From assembly GCF_902499335.1 (NCBI RefSeq), contig NZ_CABVQK010000020.1, forward strand, positions 121,595-185,594: 64,000 nt of DNA. The letters are read 5' to 3'. Positions 1 through 8,368 of this stretch are shown here, in pieces. Made by a program: the position numbers and the translations under genes. A model generated the notes under the pieces. The model was not told the DNA's origin. It saw only the letters and a program-made list of their open reading frames with translations, and did not search any database. Numbering within the stretch: the stretch's first letter is position 1; each line of letters begins with the position of its first letter. Source of the DNA: Burkholderia lata. GTDB lineage: Bacteria > Pseudomonadota > Gammaproteobacteria > Burkholderiales > Burkholderiaceae.

Positions 1-762
1 GTGCACGCGCACCGGCGTATCGACGTCGGGCGACGGCGCACCGCGCACCAGCGCGATGTGCGGCGAGCCGCTCGGCTGGTCGCGGTACAGCACCGCGCGG
101 AACGTGCCGTGCGCGGTCTGCATCGTGCGCTCGGCGATCCGCTCGATGATCGATTCGGTGCGGCTGCGGTACTGGATCAGGTCGGCGATCGTGCCGATCT
201 TCAGGTTGTGTTCCTGCGCGAACTCGATCAGGTCGGGCAGGCGCGCCATCGTGCCGTCGTCCTTGATGATCTCGCAGATCACCGCGGCCGGCGTGAGGCC
301 CGCGAGCGCGGTGAAGTCGCAACCCGCTTCGGTGTGGCCCGCACGCACGAGCACGCCGCCCGGCTGCGCCATGATCGGGAACACGTGGCCCGGCTGCACG
401 ATGTGCTCGGGGCGCACGTCGTGCGCGACCGCCGTGGCGATCGTGTGCGCACGGTCGGCGGCCGAGATGCCGGTCGTCACGCCTTCGGCCGCTTCGATGC
501 TGACCGTGAAGGCGGTGCCGTACTGCGTGCCGTTGCGGTAGGTCATCAGCGGCAGGTGCAGCTGCTTGCAGCGTTCCTGCGTCAACGTCAGACAAACCAG
601 GCCGCGGCCGAACTTGGCCATGAAGTTGATCGCTTCCGGCGTGACGAATTCGGCGGCGATCACGAGGTCGCCCTCGTTTTCGCGGTCTTCTTCGTCGACC
701 AGGATCACCATCCGGCCGGCTTTCAGCTCGGCGATGATGTCGAGCGTGGAGGCGAGCGTCAT
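1..762 (-). CDS. ribBA: RibBA, 3,4-dihydroxy-2-butanone 4-phosphate synthase (3' end cut by window)
   Basis: Makes the four-carbon riboflavin precursor from ribulose 5-phosphate. The protein starts MTLASTLDIIAELKAG at 762 and shows the DHBP synthase acidic metal-binding loop DEEDRENEGD (about residues 23-32), then GRGLVCL and the HTEAGCDF segment. All 254 visible residues are in frame. This is longer than a stand-alone RibB and reaches the DTPVRVH linker that precedes a GTP cyclohydrolase II-like domain, so the gene is probably a RibBA fusion whose second domain lies outside the window. No obvious FMN riboswitch is visible in the roughly 190 bases upstream, only a GC-rich hairpin near 797-823. 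Confidence 0.93.
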   Translation of the reverse strand, partial: MTLASTLDIIAELKAGRMVILVDEEDRENEGDLVIAAEFVTPEAINFMAKFGRGLVCLTLTQERCKQLHLPLMTYRNGTQYGTAFTVSIEAAEGVTTGISAADRAHTIATAVAHDVRPEHIVQPGHVFPIMAQPGGVLVRAGHTEAGCDFTALAGLTPAAVICEIIKDDGTMARLPDLIEFAQEHNLKIGTIADLIQYRSRTESIIERIAERTMQTAHGTFRAVLYRDQPSGSPHIALVRGAPSPDVDTPVRVH

Positions 763-954
763 AAGGGGGCGAGAAAGAGGAAAGTGCGTATTTTACGCCA
801 GCCGGACGGCGTTTCGGCTGGCATGCGCCGCGCGCGGCCGGCAAGCGCTCCGGAAAGCGCCGTGGCCGGCCTGCGCGGCAGGTCTGGGCGGCTGTGGCGC
901 GCAACCTGCACGCGGGTGCGGACGGTAGCAGGCCGGGCTTCGCCCGGCTGCGCG

Positions 955-1473
955 TCAGGCTTGCTGGTCGCGCCCGCCCAGGTAATCGAGCTTGCCGAGC
1001 TCGACGCCGCTGTGGCGCAGGATGTCGTACGCGGTCGTCACGTGGAAGAAGAAATTGGGCAGCACGAAATTCAGCAGGTACGACTGGCCGCTGAACTCGA
1101 TCGGGCCGACGCGCATCTTCAGCACGATCTGGCGCGCCTCGCTGCCGTCGATCTGCGCGGCGTCGAAGCTTTTCAGGTAGTCGATCGTCTTCTGGATGCG
1201 GGCGTGCAGTTCGTCGAAGGTCTGCTCGACGTCCGGGTAGCTCGGGATCTCGACATCGGCGAGGCGCGCGGCGCAGCCCTTGGCCGTGTCGGTCGCGATG
1301 TAGACCTGGCGAACGAGCGGCAGCATGTCCGGGTACAGGCGGGCGCCGACGAACACCGACGGATCGATCTGCTTTTCGGCCGCGTGTGCCTGCGCCTTGC
1401 CGAGGATGTGCTGCAGGTTGGACAGGCCACGGATCAGCACGGGCACGGAAGCCTGATACATCGAGATGGACAT
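955..1473 (-). CDS. DUF1993 family protein
   Basis: A 172-residue cytosolic protein of the DUF1993 family, which has a DinB-like helical-bundle fold and no firmly known role. The start MSISMYQASVPVL is chosen because AAGGAG lies just upstream of ATG 1473; the longer upstream reading has no support. Recognisable family features are the N-terminal YQASVP..IRGLSNL helix and the C-terminal PNFFFHVTTAYDILRHSGV segment, where histidines could bind a metal. It is a single gene, divergent from the methyltransferase at 1745. Family assignment is from recall of sequence pattern; function is unknown. Confidence 0.8.
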   Translation of the reverse strand: MSISMYQASVPVLIRGLSNLQHILGKAQAHAAEKQIDPSVFVGARLYPDMLPLVRQVYIATDTAKGCAARLADVEIPSYPDVEQTFDELHARIQKTIDYLKSFDAAQIDGSEARQIVLKMRVGPIEFSGQSYLLNFVLPNFFFHVTTAYDILRHSGVELGKLDYLGGRDQQA

Positions 1474-1744
1474 GGGGACGACTCCTTGAGGAAGAGGGTG
1501 GCCGGTACGCGGTGCGCCGTGCGTTGCGGCGTTGAAACCGCTGTCGACGCATCTTAGCGCGGCGGCATGACCCATGCGCGTCGTTGGCCATTCGGCCGGG
1601 TGTCGGCTGTGCGACTGGCCAGTCGACGCGATGCAGTCGTCACGATTGCACCGGAATACCGGGCCTCACCGGCATCACGCGTCGATCCGTAAAAAGTCGT
1701 ATCATGAAACACGAAACATGAAATATGAAGCAACGGAGACCCAC

Positions 1745-2347
1745 ATGATCGAACTCGACCGCGTCGCGTCGGCCGTCCTTGCCCGGCTGGCGTCCTTCGG
1801 CCAGGAAAACGATGCGCGGATGGACGACCGCAGCCGCAAGATGCTCAACCTCGAGCCGGCCACGGCCGAACTGCTGTACCTGCTCGTCACCGGCGCACGG
1901 CGCCGGCGCGTGCTCGAGATCGGCACGTCCAACGGCTATAGCGCGATCTGGCTCGCCCATGCCCTGCGCGAAACGGACGGGCAGCCGCTCGTTACCGTCG
2001 AGTACTCGCCCGACAAGGCCGAGCAGGCGAGGGCCAACCTGCGCGCGGCGTCGCTGCAGGATTGGGCGCAGGTGATCGAAGGCGATGCGACGCAGGTCTG
2101 CGCGGCCGCGACGGGCCCGTTCGACTGCGTGTTCTTCGACGCCGACCGGGTGAGCGCGCCGCAGCAGCTCGCGCACCTGTTGCCGAAGCTGACGGCCGAC
2201 GCGCTGCTCGTCGCGGACAACGCGTTGTCCCATCCGGACGAAATCGCCGGCTATCTCGCCGCGGTCGACGCATCGAGGCAGTTCGACACGACGATCGTGC
2301 CGGTCGGCAAGGGGCTCCACATCGCACGTCGCCGGCGGTTCGCATGA
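1745..2347 (+). CDS. SAM-dependent O-methyltransferase (class I)
   Basis: A 200-residue class I methyltransferase of the catechol/caffeoyl-CoA O-methyltransferase type. Motif I VLEIGTSNGYSAIWLA (about residues 59-74) binds SAM, an acidic residue follows in TVEYSPDKAEQA, and FDCVFFDAD (about 130-138) is the motif IV aspartate region. The start ATG 1745 is preceded by GGAGA; the longer upstream reading runs through low-quality sequence. It overlaps the next gene by four bases (ATGA), implying translational coupling with the GntR regulator, so the pair is probably one operon. The substrate cannot be deduced. Confidence 0.85.
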   Translation: MIELDRVASAVLARLASFGQENDARMDDRSRKMLNLEPATAELLYLLVTGARRRRVLEIGTSNGYSAIWLAHALRETDGQPLVTVEYSPDKAEQARANLRAASLQDWAQVIEGDATQVCAAATGPFDCVFFDADRVSAPQQLAHLLPKLTADALLVADNALSHPDEIAGYLAAVDASRQFDTTIVPVGKGLHIARRRRFA

Positions 2348-3027
2348 CGCGGGCCACACTCGAACGCACGACACTGGGGCGCGACGCGTACGGGGCGATC
2401 CGCGAGATGCTGGTCGACGAAGCGCGCTTCGCGGCAGGCGAGAAGATCAGCATCGAGGCGCTGTCGCGCGATCTCGGCATCAGCCGCTCTCCAGTGTGGG
2501 CAGCGGTCTCGCGCCTGGAAGCCGAGGGGTTGCTGCAGGTCGTGCCGCGCCAGGGCGTGTTCGTCATCGCGTTCGACCGTGCGCGGATCGTGGCCGTCTT
2601 CGAGGCGCGGGAGGCGCTCGAGGGCATGGCCGCGCGCCTGGCGGCCCAGCGCATGACGCCCGACGATCACGCGGCGCTGGACGAAGCGTTGACGCGCCAG
2701 GCAACCGCGGTCGACACGCGCGACGGCGATGCCTACCGCATCGCCAACCTCGACTTTCACCACGGGCTGCTTGCCACCGCACGCAACACGACGATCGAGA
2801 CGTCGCTCAGGGCGCTGTATGCGCAGGTGCAGACGATGTGTTCGGGCGGCGCGAGTCCGATGGGCGATTGGGTACGACTGGGCGGGAATGTTGCCGAACA
2901 CCGGCAGGTGTTCGACATGATCGCGAAGGGCGATGCGGAAGGTGCGGAGCGCGCGGCACGCGAGCATGTGCGGCAGTTGCTCGGGACGATTCTGGCGCGC
3001 GCGGGAGGGGAGGAGGCAGAGGCGTGA
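2344..3027 (+). CDS. GntR family (FCD-domain) transcriptional regulator
   Basis: A 227-residue regulator. The N-terminal winged helix-turn-helix (about residues 12-75) reads EKISIEALSRDLGISRSPVW followed by RLEAEGLLQVVPRQGVFV, the classic GntR pattern. The C-terminal FCD-type ligand domain (about 85-215) contains the helical metal-site histidines in LDFHHGLLATARN and AEHRQVFDMIAKGDAEGAE. Its ATG overlaps the stop of the methyltransferase gene (ATGA), so the two are co-translated. It probably controls this small cluster in response to an organic acid; the ligand is unknown. Confidence 0.9.
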   Translation: MTRATLERTTLGRDAYGAIREMLVDEARFAAGEKISIEALSRDLGISRSPVWAAVSRLEAEGLLQVVPRQGVFVIAFDRARIVAVFEAREALEGMAARLAAQRMTPDDHAALDEALTRQATAVDTRDGDAYRIANLDFHHGLLATARNTTIETSLRALYAQVQTMCSGGASPMGDWVRLGGNVAEHRQVFDMIAKGDAEGAERAAREHVRQLLGTILARAGGEEAEA

Positions 3028-3099
3028 TCGCCTGCGGGCGATGGCGCGAAGGATGGAGAAAAGCGGCGGCCGACCGTGCTTCGGGGGCCGCCCGCGCGA

Positions 3100-3729
3100 T
3101 CAGTCCTGATGCACGCCCTGTGACGTCGACAGCATTCGCTCGACGTATCGCGCAATCATGTCGACCTCGAGATTGACCTTGTCGCCGGCCTTCACGTGGC
3201 GAAGCGTCGTGACCTCGACCGTATGCGGAATCAGGTTGATCGAGAACTCGCAGCCGTCCGCGCGATCGTCGATCGTGTTGACGGTCAGGCTCACGCCGTT
3301 GACCGTGATCGACCCCTTGTACGCGAGATAGCGGCCGAGCTCGCGCGGCGCGACGATGCGCAGTTCGTGCGACTCGCCGACCGGCGCGAAGCGCGACACG
3401 GTGCCGAGGCCGTCCACGTGACCCGACACGATGTGCCCGCCGAGGCGGTCGTGCGCGCGCAACGCCTTCTCGAGGTTCACGTCGCCGGGTGCCGCGAGGC
3501 CGACCGTGCGGTTCAGGCTTTCGCGCGACACGTCGACGTCGAACGACGCGTCGGTCTTTTCGATCACCGTCATGCACGCGCCCTGGATCGCGATGCTGTC
3601 GCCGAGCGCCACATCGGCGAGATCGAGCTCGCCGGCCAGCACGGTGAGACGCACGCCGGCATCGGCCGACGCGCCGAGCGGCTGGATCGATTCGATACGG
3701 CCGACCGCCGCGACAATTCCGGTAAACAT
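3100..3729 (-). CDS. ribE: Riboflavin synthase alpha chain
   Basis: Catalyses dismutation of two 6,7-dimethyl-8-ribityllumazine molecules to riboflavin. The start MFTGIVAAVGRI at 3729 is the signature N-terminus of the family, and 209 residues is the usual length. Two duplicated lumazine-binding domains are visible: GDSIAIQGACMTV (first) and YLAYKGSITVNGVSLTVN (second). It lies 14 bases downstream of ribD on the same strand, so ribD-ribE is an operon. In many Burkholderia ribBA follows directly; here the O-methyltransferase/GntR/DUF1993 cluster sits between. Confidence 0.96.
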   Translation of the reverse strand: MFTGIVAAVGRIESIQPLGASADAGVRLTVLAGELDLADVALGDSIAIQGACMTVIEKTDASFDVDVSRESLNRTVGLAAPGDVNLEKALRAHDRLGGHIVSGHVDGLGTVSRFAPVGESHELRIVAPRELGRYLAYKGSITVNGVSLTVNTIDDRADGCEFSINLIPHTVEVTTLRHVKAGDKVNLEVDMIARYVERMLSTSQGVHQD

Positions 3730-3743
3730 CGTGACGATCCCGT

Positions 3744-4865
3744 TCAGTGAGTGGCGTCGGGCGGCGTGAAGCGCGCGAGGATCCGCAGGTCGTCGCCGAC
3801 CCGCTCGAACCCGTGGAACGACAGCCGCGTGCGCGCCTCGAGGCTCGCCGGCGCCGCGAGGTCGAACATGCCGGCCGCATCGGCGCCCAGCAGGCTCGGC
3901 GCGAGGTAGACGAGCAATTCGTCGACGCACTGCTCGCGCAGCAGCGAGCCGTTCAGCTTGTGGCCGGCCTCGACGTGCAATTCGTTGACGCCGCGCGCGC
4001 CGAGCGCCGCCAGCATCGCGGGCAGGTCGACCTTGCCGAGCGCATTCGCGAGCGGCACGATTTCCGCGCCGCGTGACTTCAGCACGTTCGCGCGCACTTC
4101 GCCGGCGGCGTCGAGCCGGCCGCAGAAGATCAGCAGCGGCGCGCCTTCGAGCAGCCGCGCGTCGAGCGGCAGGTCGAGGCGGCTGTCCACCAGGATGCGC
4201 TGCGGCTGGCGCGGCGTATCGATGCCGCGCACGGTCAGCAGCGGGTTGTCTTCACGCACGGTGCCGATGCCGGTGAGGATCGCGCAGGCGCGCGCACGCC
4301 ACGCGTGCCCGTCGAGGCGCGCGGCCTCGCCGGTGATCCACTGGCTTTCGCCGGACGGCAGCGCGGTGCGGCCGTCGAGCGACGCGGCGGTCTTCATCCG
4401 CACCCACGGGCGGCCGCGCGTCATCCGCGACACGAAGCCGATGTTCAGCTCGCCCGCTTCATGCGCGAGCAGCCCGCAGCGCACGTCGATGCCCGCGTCG
4501 CGCAGCATCCCGAGGCCGCGCCCCGATACCTGCGGGTTCGGGTCTTCCATCGCGGCGACGACCTTCGCGACGCGCGCGTCGATCAGCGCATTCGCGCACG
4601 GCGGCGTGCGGCCGAAATGGCTGCACGGTTCGAGCGTCACGTAGACGGTCGAACCGGCGACGTCGTAGCCGCGTGCACGTGCGTCCTTCAGCGCCTGCAC
4701 TTCCGCGTGATCCTGGCCGGCCGGCTGCGTGAAGCCTTCGCCGATCACGTCGCCGTCCTTGACGATCACGCAGCCGACACGCGGGTTCGGCGCCGTCGTA
4801 TACATGCCGCGCGCGGCGAGCGTGAGCGCGCGCTGCATGTGGGCGAAATCGATATCCGAGAACAT
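3744..4865 (-). CDS. ribD: Bifunctional riboflavin deaminase/reductase RibD
   Basis: A 373-residue bifunctional enzyme for the second and third steps of the GTP branch of riboflavin synthesis. The N-terminal zinc deaminase domain has HAEVQAL (about residue 53) and PCSHFGRTPPC (about 80-90), the H/C/C zinc ligands. The C-terminal reductase domain begins near RPWVRMKTAASLDGRTA and has NPLLTVRG and GVNELHVEAG, typical of NADPH-dependent RibD/DHFR-like folds. It is followed by ribE after 14 bases and preceded by hemL with a 15-base gap, so it is probably co-transcribed with hemL. Confidence 0.96.
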   Translation of the reverse strand: MFSDIDFAHMQRALTLAARGMYTTAPNPRVGCVIVKDGDVIGEGFTQPAGQDHAEVQALKDARARGYDVAGSTVYVTLEPCSHFGRTPPCANALIDARVAKVVAAMEDPNPQVSGRGLGMLRDAGIDVRCGLLAHEAGELNIGFVSRMTRGRPWVRMKTAASLDGRTALPSGESQWITGEAARLDGHAWRARACAILTGIGTVREDNPLLTVRGIDTPRQPQRILVDSRLDLPLDARLLEGAPLLIFCGRLDAAGEVRANVLKSRGAEIVPLANALGKVDLPAMLAALGARGVNELHVEAGHKLNGSLLREQCVDELLVYLAPSLLGADAAGMFDLAAPASLEARTRLSFHGFERVGDDLRILARFTPPDATH

Positions 4866-4880
4866 GCGCGCGGACCCGGG

Positions 4881-6164
4881 TCAGGCAGCGAGTGCCGCGA
4901 AGGCGCGGCGTGCGGCCGCGAGCGTCGCGTCGATCACCGCGTCGTCGTGCGTGCTCGACACGAAGCCGGCCTCGTACGCGGACGGTGCGAAATACACGCC
5001 TTCGTCGAGCATCAGGTGGAAGAAGCGGTTGAAGCGCTCGGTGTCGCTCTTCGTCACTTCGGCGAAGCTGGTCGGCACGCGTTCGGCGAAGTAGAGACCG
5101 AACATCGCGCCGATCGAGTCGGCCGCGAACGGCACGCCGGCCGCGCGCGCTTCGGCCGCGAGGCCGTCGGCGAGGCGCTTCGTCTGCGCGGCGAGCGCGT
5201 CGTAGAAGCCGGGCGCCTGGATCAGCTGCAGCGTCTTCAGGCCCGCGGCGACCGCGATCGGGTTGCCCGACAGCGTGCCGGCCTGGTAGACGCCGCCGAG
5301 CGGCGCGAGGTGGGCCATGATGTCGCGGCGGCCGCCGAACGCGGCAGCCGGCATCCCGCCGCCGATCACCTTGCCGAGGCAGGTGAGGTCGGCCGTGATC
5401 CCGTAGTACGCCTGCGCGCCGCCGAGCGCGACGCGGAACCCGCACATCACTTCGTCGAAGATCAGCACGGCGCCGTGCTTCGTGCACAGCGCGCGCAGCG
5501 CGTTCAGGAATTCGGGCGTGCCGCGCACGAGGTTCATGTTGCCCGCGACCGGCTCGACGATCACGGCGGCGATTTCGTCGCCGAACGCGCCGAATGCTTC
5601 TTCGAGCGCGGCGACGTTGTTGTATTCGAGGACGGTCGTGTGCTTCGCGATGTCCGCAGGCACGCCGGCCGACGTCGGGTTGCCGAACGTCAGCAGGCCC
5701 GAGCCGGCCTTCACGAGCAGGCTGTCCGCGTGGCCGTGGTAGCAGCCTTCGAACTTGACGATGCGGCTGCGGCCCGTGAAGCCGCGCGCGAGACGCAGCG
5801 CGCTCATCGTGGCCTCGGTGCCGCTCGACACCATCCGCACCTGTTCGATCGACGGCACGAGCTTGCAGATTTCCTCGGCGATCTCGATCTCGGCTTCGGT
5901 CGGCGCGCCGAACGAGAAGCCGTCGGCAAGTACATTCTGCACGGCCGACAGCACTTCCGGATGGACGTGGCCGACGATCATCGGGCCCCACGAGCCGATG
6001 TAGTCGATGTACTGCTTGCCGTCGGCATCCCAGAAATACGGACCTTGCGCGCGCGCGACGAAGCGCGGCGTGCCGCCGACCGAACGGAATGCGCGCACCG
6101 GCGAGTTGACGCCGCCGGGAATGGTCTTCTGGGCGCGTTCGAAGAGGATCTGATTGTTGGACAT
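4881..6164 (-). CDS. hemL: Glutamate-1-semialdehyde 2,1-aminomutase
   Basis: A PLP-dependent enzyme that converts glutamate-1-semialdehyde to 5-aminolevulinate, the tetrapyrrole precursor. The 427-residue length is typical. Diagnostic segments are ERAQKTIPGGVNSPVRAF at the N-terminus, SSGTEATMSALRLARG (PLP phosphate site), DEVMCGFR with the PLP-contacting aspartate, and CLGKVIGGGMPAAAFGG containing the catalytic lysine. It begins a minus-strand run hemL-ribD-ribE with short gaps. Confidence 0.97.
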   Translation of the reverse strand: MSNNQILFERAQKTIPGGVNSPVRAFRSVGGTPRFVARAQGPYFWDADGKQYIDYIGSWGPMIVGHVHPEVLSAVQNVLADGFSFGAPTEAEIEIAEEICKLVPSIEQVRMVSSGTEATMSALRLARGFTGRSRIVKFEGCYHGHADSLLVKAGSGLLTFGNPTSAGVPADIAKHTTVLEYNNVAALEEAFGAFGDEIAAVIVEPVAGNMNLVRGTPEFLNALRALCTKHGAVLIFDEVMCGFRVALGGAQAYYGITADLTCLGKVIGGGMPAAAFGGRRDIMAHLAPLGGVYQAGTLSGNPIAVAAGLKTLQLIQAPGFYDALAAQTKRLADGLAAEARAAGVPFAADSIGAMFGLYFAERVPTSFAEVTKSDTERFNRFFHLMLDEGVYFAPSAYEAGFVSSTHDDAVIDATLAAARRAFAALAA

Positions 6165-6339
6165 GGACGAAACCTGCGAGAGAAGGGCGCGGGGGCCTGT
6201 GCACGGGCCGCGGCGCCTGGGCGGAACGATCGTCTGATTGTACCGGAGACGCGCGCGGCGGGCCCGCGGCGCGGTCTGCGGCCTTTCGGCGCGTGAGGGA
6301 TGGCGCGGGCCGGGAAGGAGGAGGGGCGATTCGGCCCCG

Positions 6340-6804
6340 TTATCGACCCGGCAACGGTGGCGGCTTGCGCTTGCCGGTCAGCTCGGCCCAGCGCTTCTCG
6401 AGCGGGCCTTCGACCATCGGCTTGATCACCGTGCCCGAGCTTTGCGCGTCCCAGGTCTGCACCGAGTACGGATGGACGCGCAGCGCGTCGCGCGTGATCA
6501 CGACGTCCTGGTGCGCGTCGACCAGCCAGTCGTACACGAAGTCGATGCACAGCCGGTAGCCGCGCTTCGTCGCCGGATCGGGCACCTCGTACGGCGCGCG
6601 CGTCACGTAGCCGGAACCGAACACGCCCTTGGGCTCCTTCGCGACGCGATGCAGGAACACGCGGTCGCCCGGCAGGATGCCGCGCGCGAAGCCGCAGCCC
6701 CACACGTCATGCACGGCCTCGCCGGCCTTCACGCGCGCGGCGACGTCGGGCAGTTCGGGCCACGGCCATTTCTTGGGGCTCCAGATCAACAGGAAAGCGG
6801 TCAT
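6340..6804 (-). CDS. Conserved hypothetical protein, possibly PUA/EVE-like
   Basis: A 154-residue cytosolic protein starting MTAFLLIWSPKKWPWPEL. The LIWSPKKWPW opening, the middle GILPGDRVFLHRV and the later GSGYVTRAPYEVP are reminiscent of EVE/PUA-like domains that bind modified bases, but I cannot confirm this from sequence alone. No signal peptide or membrane segment is visible. It stands alone between hemL and a divergent efflux gene. Treat the domain suggestion as tentative. Confidence 0.7.
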   Translation of the reverse strand: MTAFLLIWSPKKWPWPELPDVAARVKAGEAVHDVWGCGFARGILPGDRVFLHRVAKEPKGVFGSGYVTRAPYEVPDPATKRGYRLCIDFVYDWLVDAHQDVVITRDALRVHPYSVQTWDAQSSGTVIKPMVEGPLEKRWAELTGKRKPPPLPGR

Positions 6805-7052
6805 CGGTTCGATCGTGTGTCGTATTGGTCAGACAAGAGGGGCGAGGAGCTGCAAGCTTAATCGAATCTCCGCGCTCGATCCCGTGTGGCGGGCGCCGCG
6901 CCGGTACTTTTCGGCCCGCCGTGCACTGGAGCCGTCAGCACGCAAAAAAGTTGCGCGTACAATCATGGGCCTGGGCGCGCCGTTCGCGACGCGGCCTCCC
7001 GTCTTCACCGCCACGCGCGCCCTGATGCGCGCGGGCTCCATTCCGGATACCC

Positions 7053-8270
7053 ATGTCTCACGTCATCCGACGCCGGCCAGATGCCCGGCTGATCCTGTTG
7101 CTCGGCGCGCTCGCCGCCTGCGGGCCGATCGCTACCGACATGTACCTGCCGAGCCTGCCGTCGATCGCCGACGGCTTCTCCGTCAGCCCCGGCGCCGCGC
7201 AGCGCACGCTCACGAGCTTCATGGCCGGCTTCTCGGTCGGCATGCTGCTGTACGGCCCGCTGTCCGACACGTGGGGCCGACGCCCCGTGCTGCTCGGCGG
7301 CATCGCGCTGTTCACGCTTGCGAGTATCGGCTGCTTCGTGTCGACCTCGATCGACATGCTGATCATCGTGCGCTTCCTGCAGGCGCTCGGCGCGGGCGCC
7401 GCGTCGGTGCTGTCGCGTGCGATCGCGCGTGATGCGCACGAGCCGACCGACGCGGCGAAGGTGCTGTCGATGGTCGCGATCGTTACCGCGGTCGGGCCAT
7501 TGCTCGCGCCGCTGATCGGCGGACAGATCCTGCGGTTCTCCGGCTGGCGCGGCGTGTTCGTCGTGCTGGCCGTGTTCGGCGCGGTGTGCGCGGCGACCGC
7601 GTACCTGCGTGTGCCCGAAACCTGGCCGAAGGAGCGGCGCAAGAGCGCGGCCGTGCTCGCGTCGTTCGCGTCGTACGGGCGCATCCTGTCCGATCCGGTC
7701 GCATGGGGGCACATGCTGTGCGGCGGGATGGCATTTGCGTCGATGTTCTCGTACATCACCGCCACACCGTTCGTGTACATCGAGTATTTCCATGTGTCGC
7801 CGCAGCACTACGGGCTGCTGTTCGGCCTGAACGTCGTCGGCATCATGATCGGCAACTTCGCGAACACGCGGCTCGTCGGCCGCATCGGTTCGCTGCGCAT
7901 CATCGCGGCCGCGTCGCTCGTGAGCTGCATCGCATCGCTTGCGGTCGCGCTCGTCGCGCTGACGGGGTGGGGCGGGCTGTGGTCGATCGTCGTGTGCCTG
8001 TTCTTCGTCGTCGGCGTGGTCGGGATCCTGTCCGCGAACTGCACGACCGACCTCATGCATCGCTATCCGCACAACGCGGGCGCGTCGGCGGCCGTGTTCG
8101 GCGCGATGCAGCTGGCGCTCGGCGCGCTCGCGAGCGTCGCGATCGGCGCACTCGCGGACGGCACGCCGTTCGCGATGGGCGTGACGATCGGCGTGTCGGG
8201 CGTGCTGTGCTTCGCCGGACGCTACCTGGTGTTGCGCTGGCACGGCCGGCCCGTGCCAGCGGGCGCCTGA
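7053..8270 (+). CDS. Bcr/CflA family MFS multidrug efflux transporter
   Basis: A 405-residue inner-membrane drug:proton antiporter. It begins with a transmembrane helix LILLLGALAACGPIATDMYLPSLP, the hallmark of the Bcr/CflA (DHA1) family. The loop 2-3 MFS motif is GPLSDTWGRRPVLLGG, and about twelve hydrophobic segments are visible. The PLIGGQIL motif C (antiporter) occurs near residue 155. ATG 7053 is preceded by no strong Shine-Dalgarno. A strong intrinsic terminator follows at 8293-8330. Confidence 0.93.
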   Translation: MSHVIRRRPDARLILLLGALAACGPIATDMYLPSLPSIADGFSVSPGAAQRTLTSFMAGFSVGMLLYGPLSDTWGRRPVLLGGIALFTLASIGCFVSTSIDMLIIVRFLQALGAGAASVLSRAIARDAHEPTDAAKVLSMVAIVTAVGPLLAPLIGGQILRFSGWRGVFVVLAVFGAVCAATAYLRVPETWPKERRKSAAVLASFASYGRILSDPVAWGHMLCGGMAFASMFSYITATPFVYIEYFHVSPQHYGLLFGLNVVGIMIGNFANTRLVGRIGSLRIIAAASLVSCIASLAVALVALTGWGGLWSIVVCLFFVVGVVGILSANCTTDLMHRYPHNAGASAAVFGAMQLALGALASVAIGALADGTPFAMGVTIGVSGVLCFAGRYLVLRWHGRPVPAGA

Positions 8271-8292
8271 CCGCCAGCCCGGCGGCAGAACG

Positions 8293-8330
8293 AAAAACGC
8301 CACCGCGCGCGAAGCGCCGGTGGCGTTTTT
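8293..8330. terminator. Bidirectional intrinsic terminator
   Basis: Inverted repeat AAAAACGCCACCG / CGGTGGCGTTTTT with a GC-rich loop. T runs occur on both strands, so it can end the MFS gene from the left and glk from the right. Confidence 0.9.
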
Positions 8331-8368
8331 CATTGGGACGCGGGAAGCGGCCGACGCCGCGCCGCGCG

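Noticed and set aside
763..954. FMN riboswitch ahead of ribBA
   Set aside because: The conserved FMN riboswitch core was not recognised; only a GC-rich hairpin is present.
1..1557. Long plus-strand open frame over ribBA and the DUF1993 gene
   Set aside because: It is the Arg/His/Asp-rich mirror of genes on the minus strand, a common artefact in high-GC DNA, with no motif or ribosome site.
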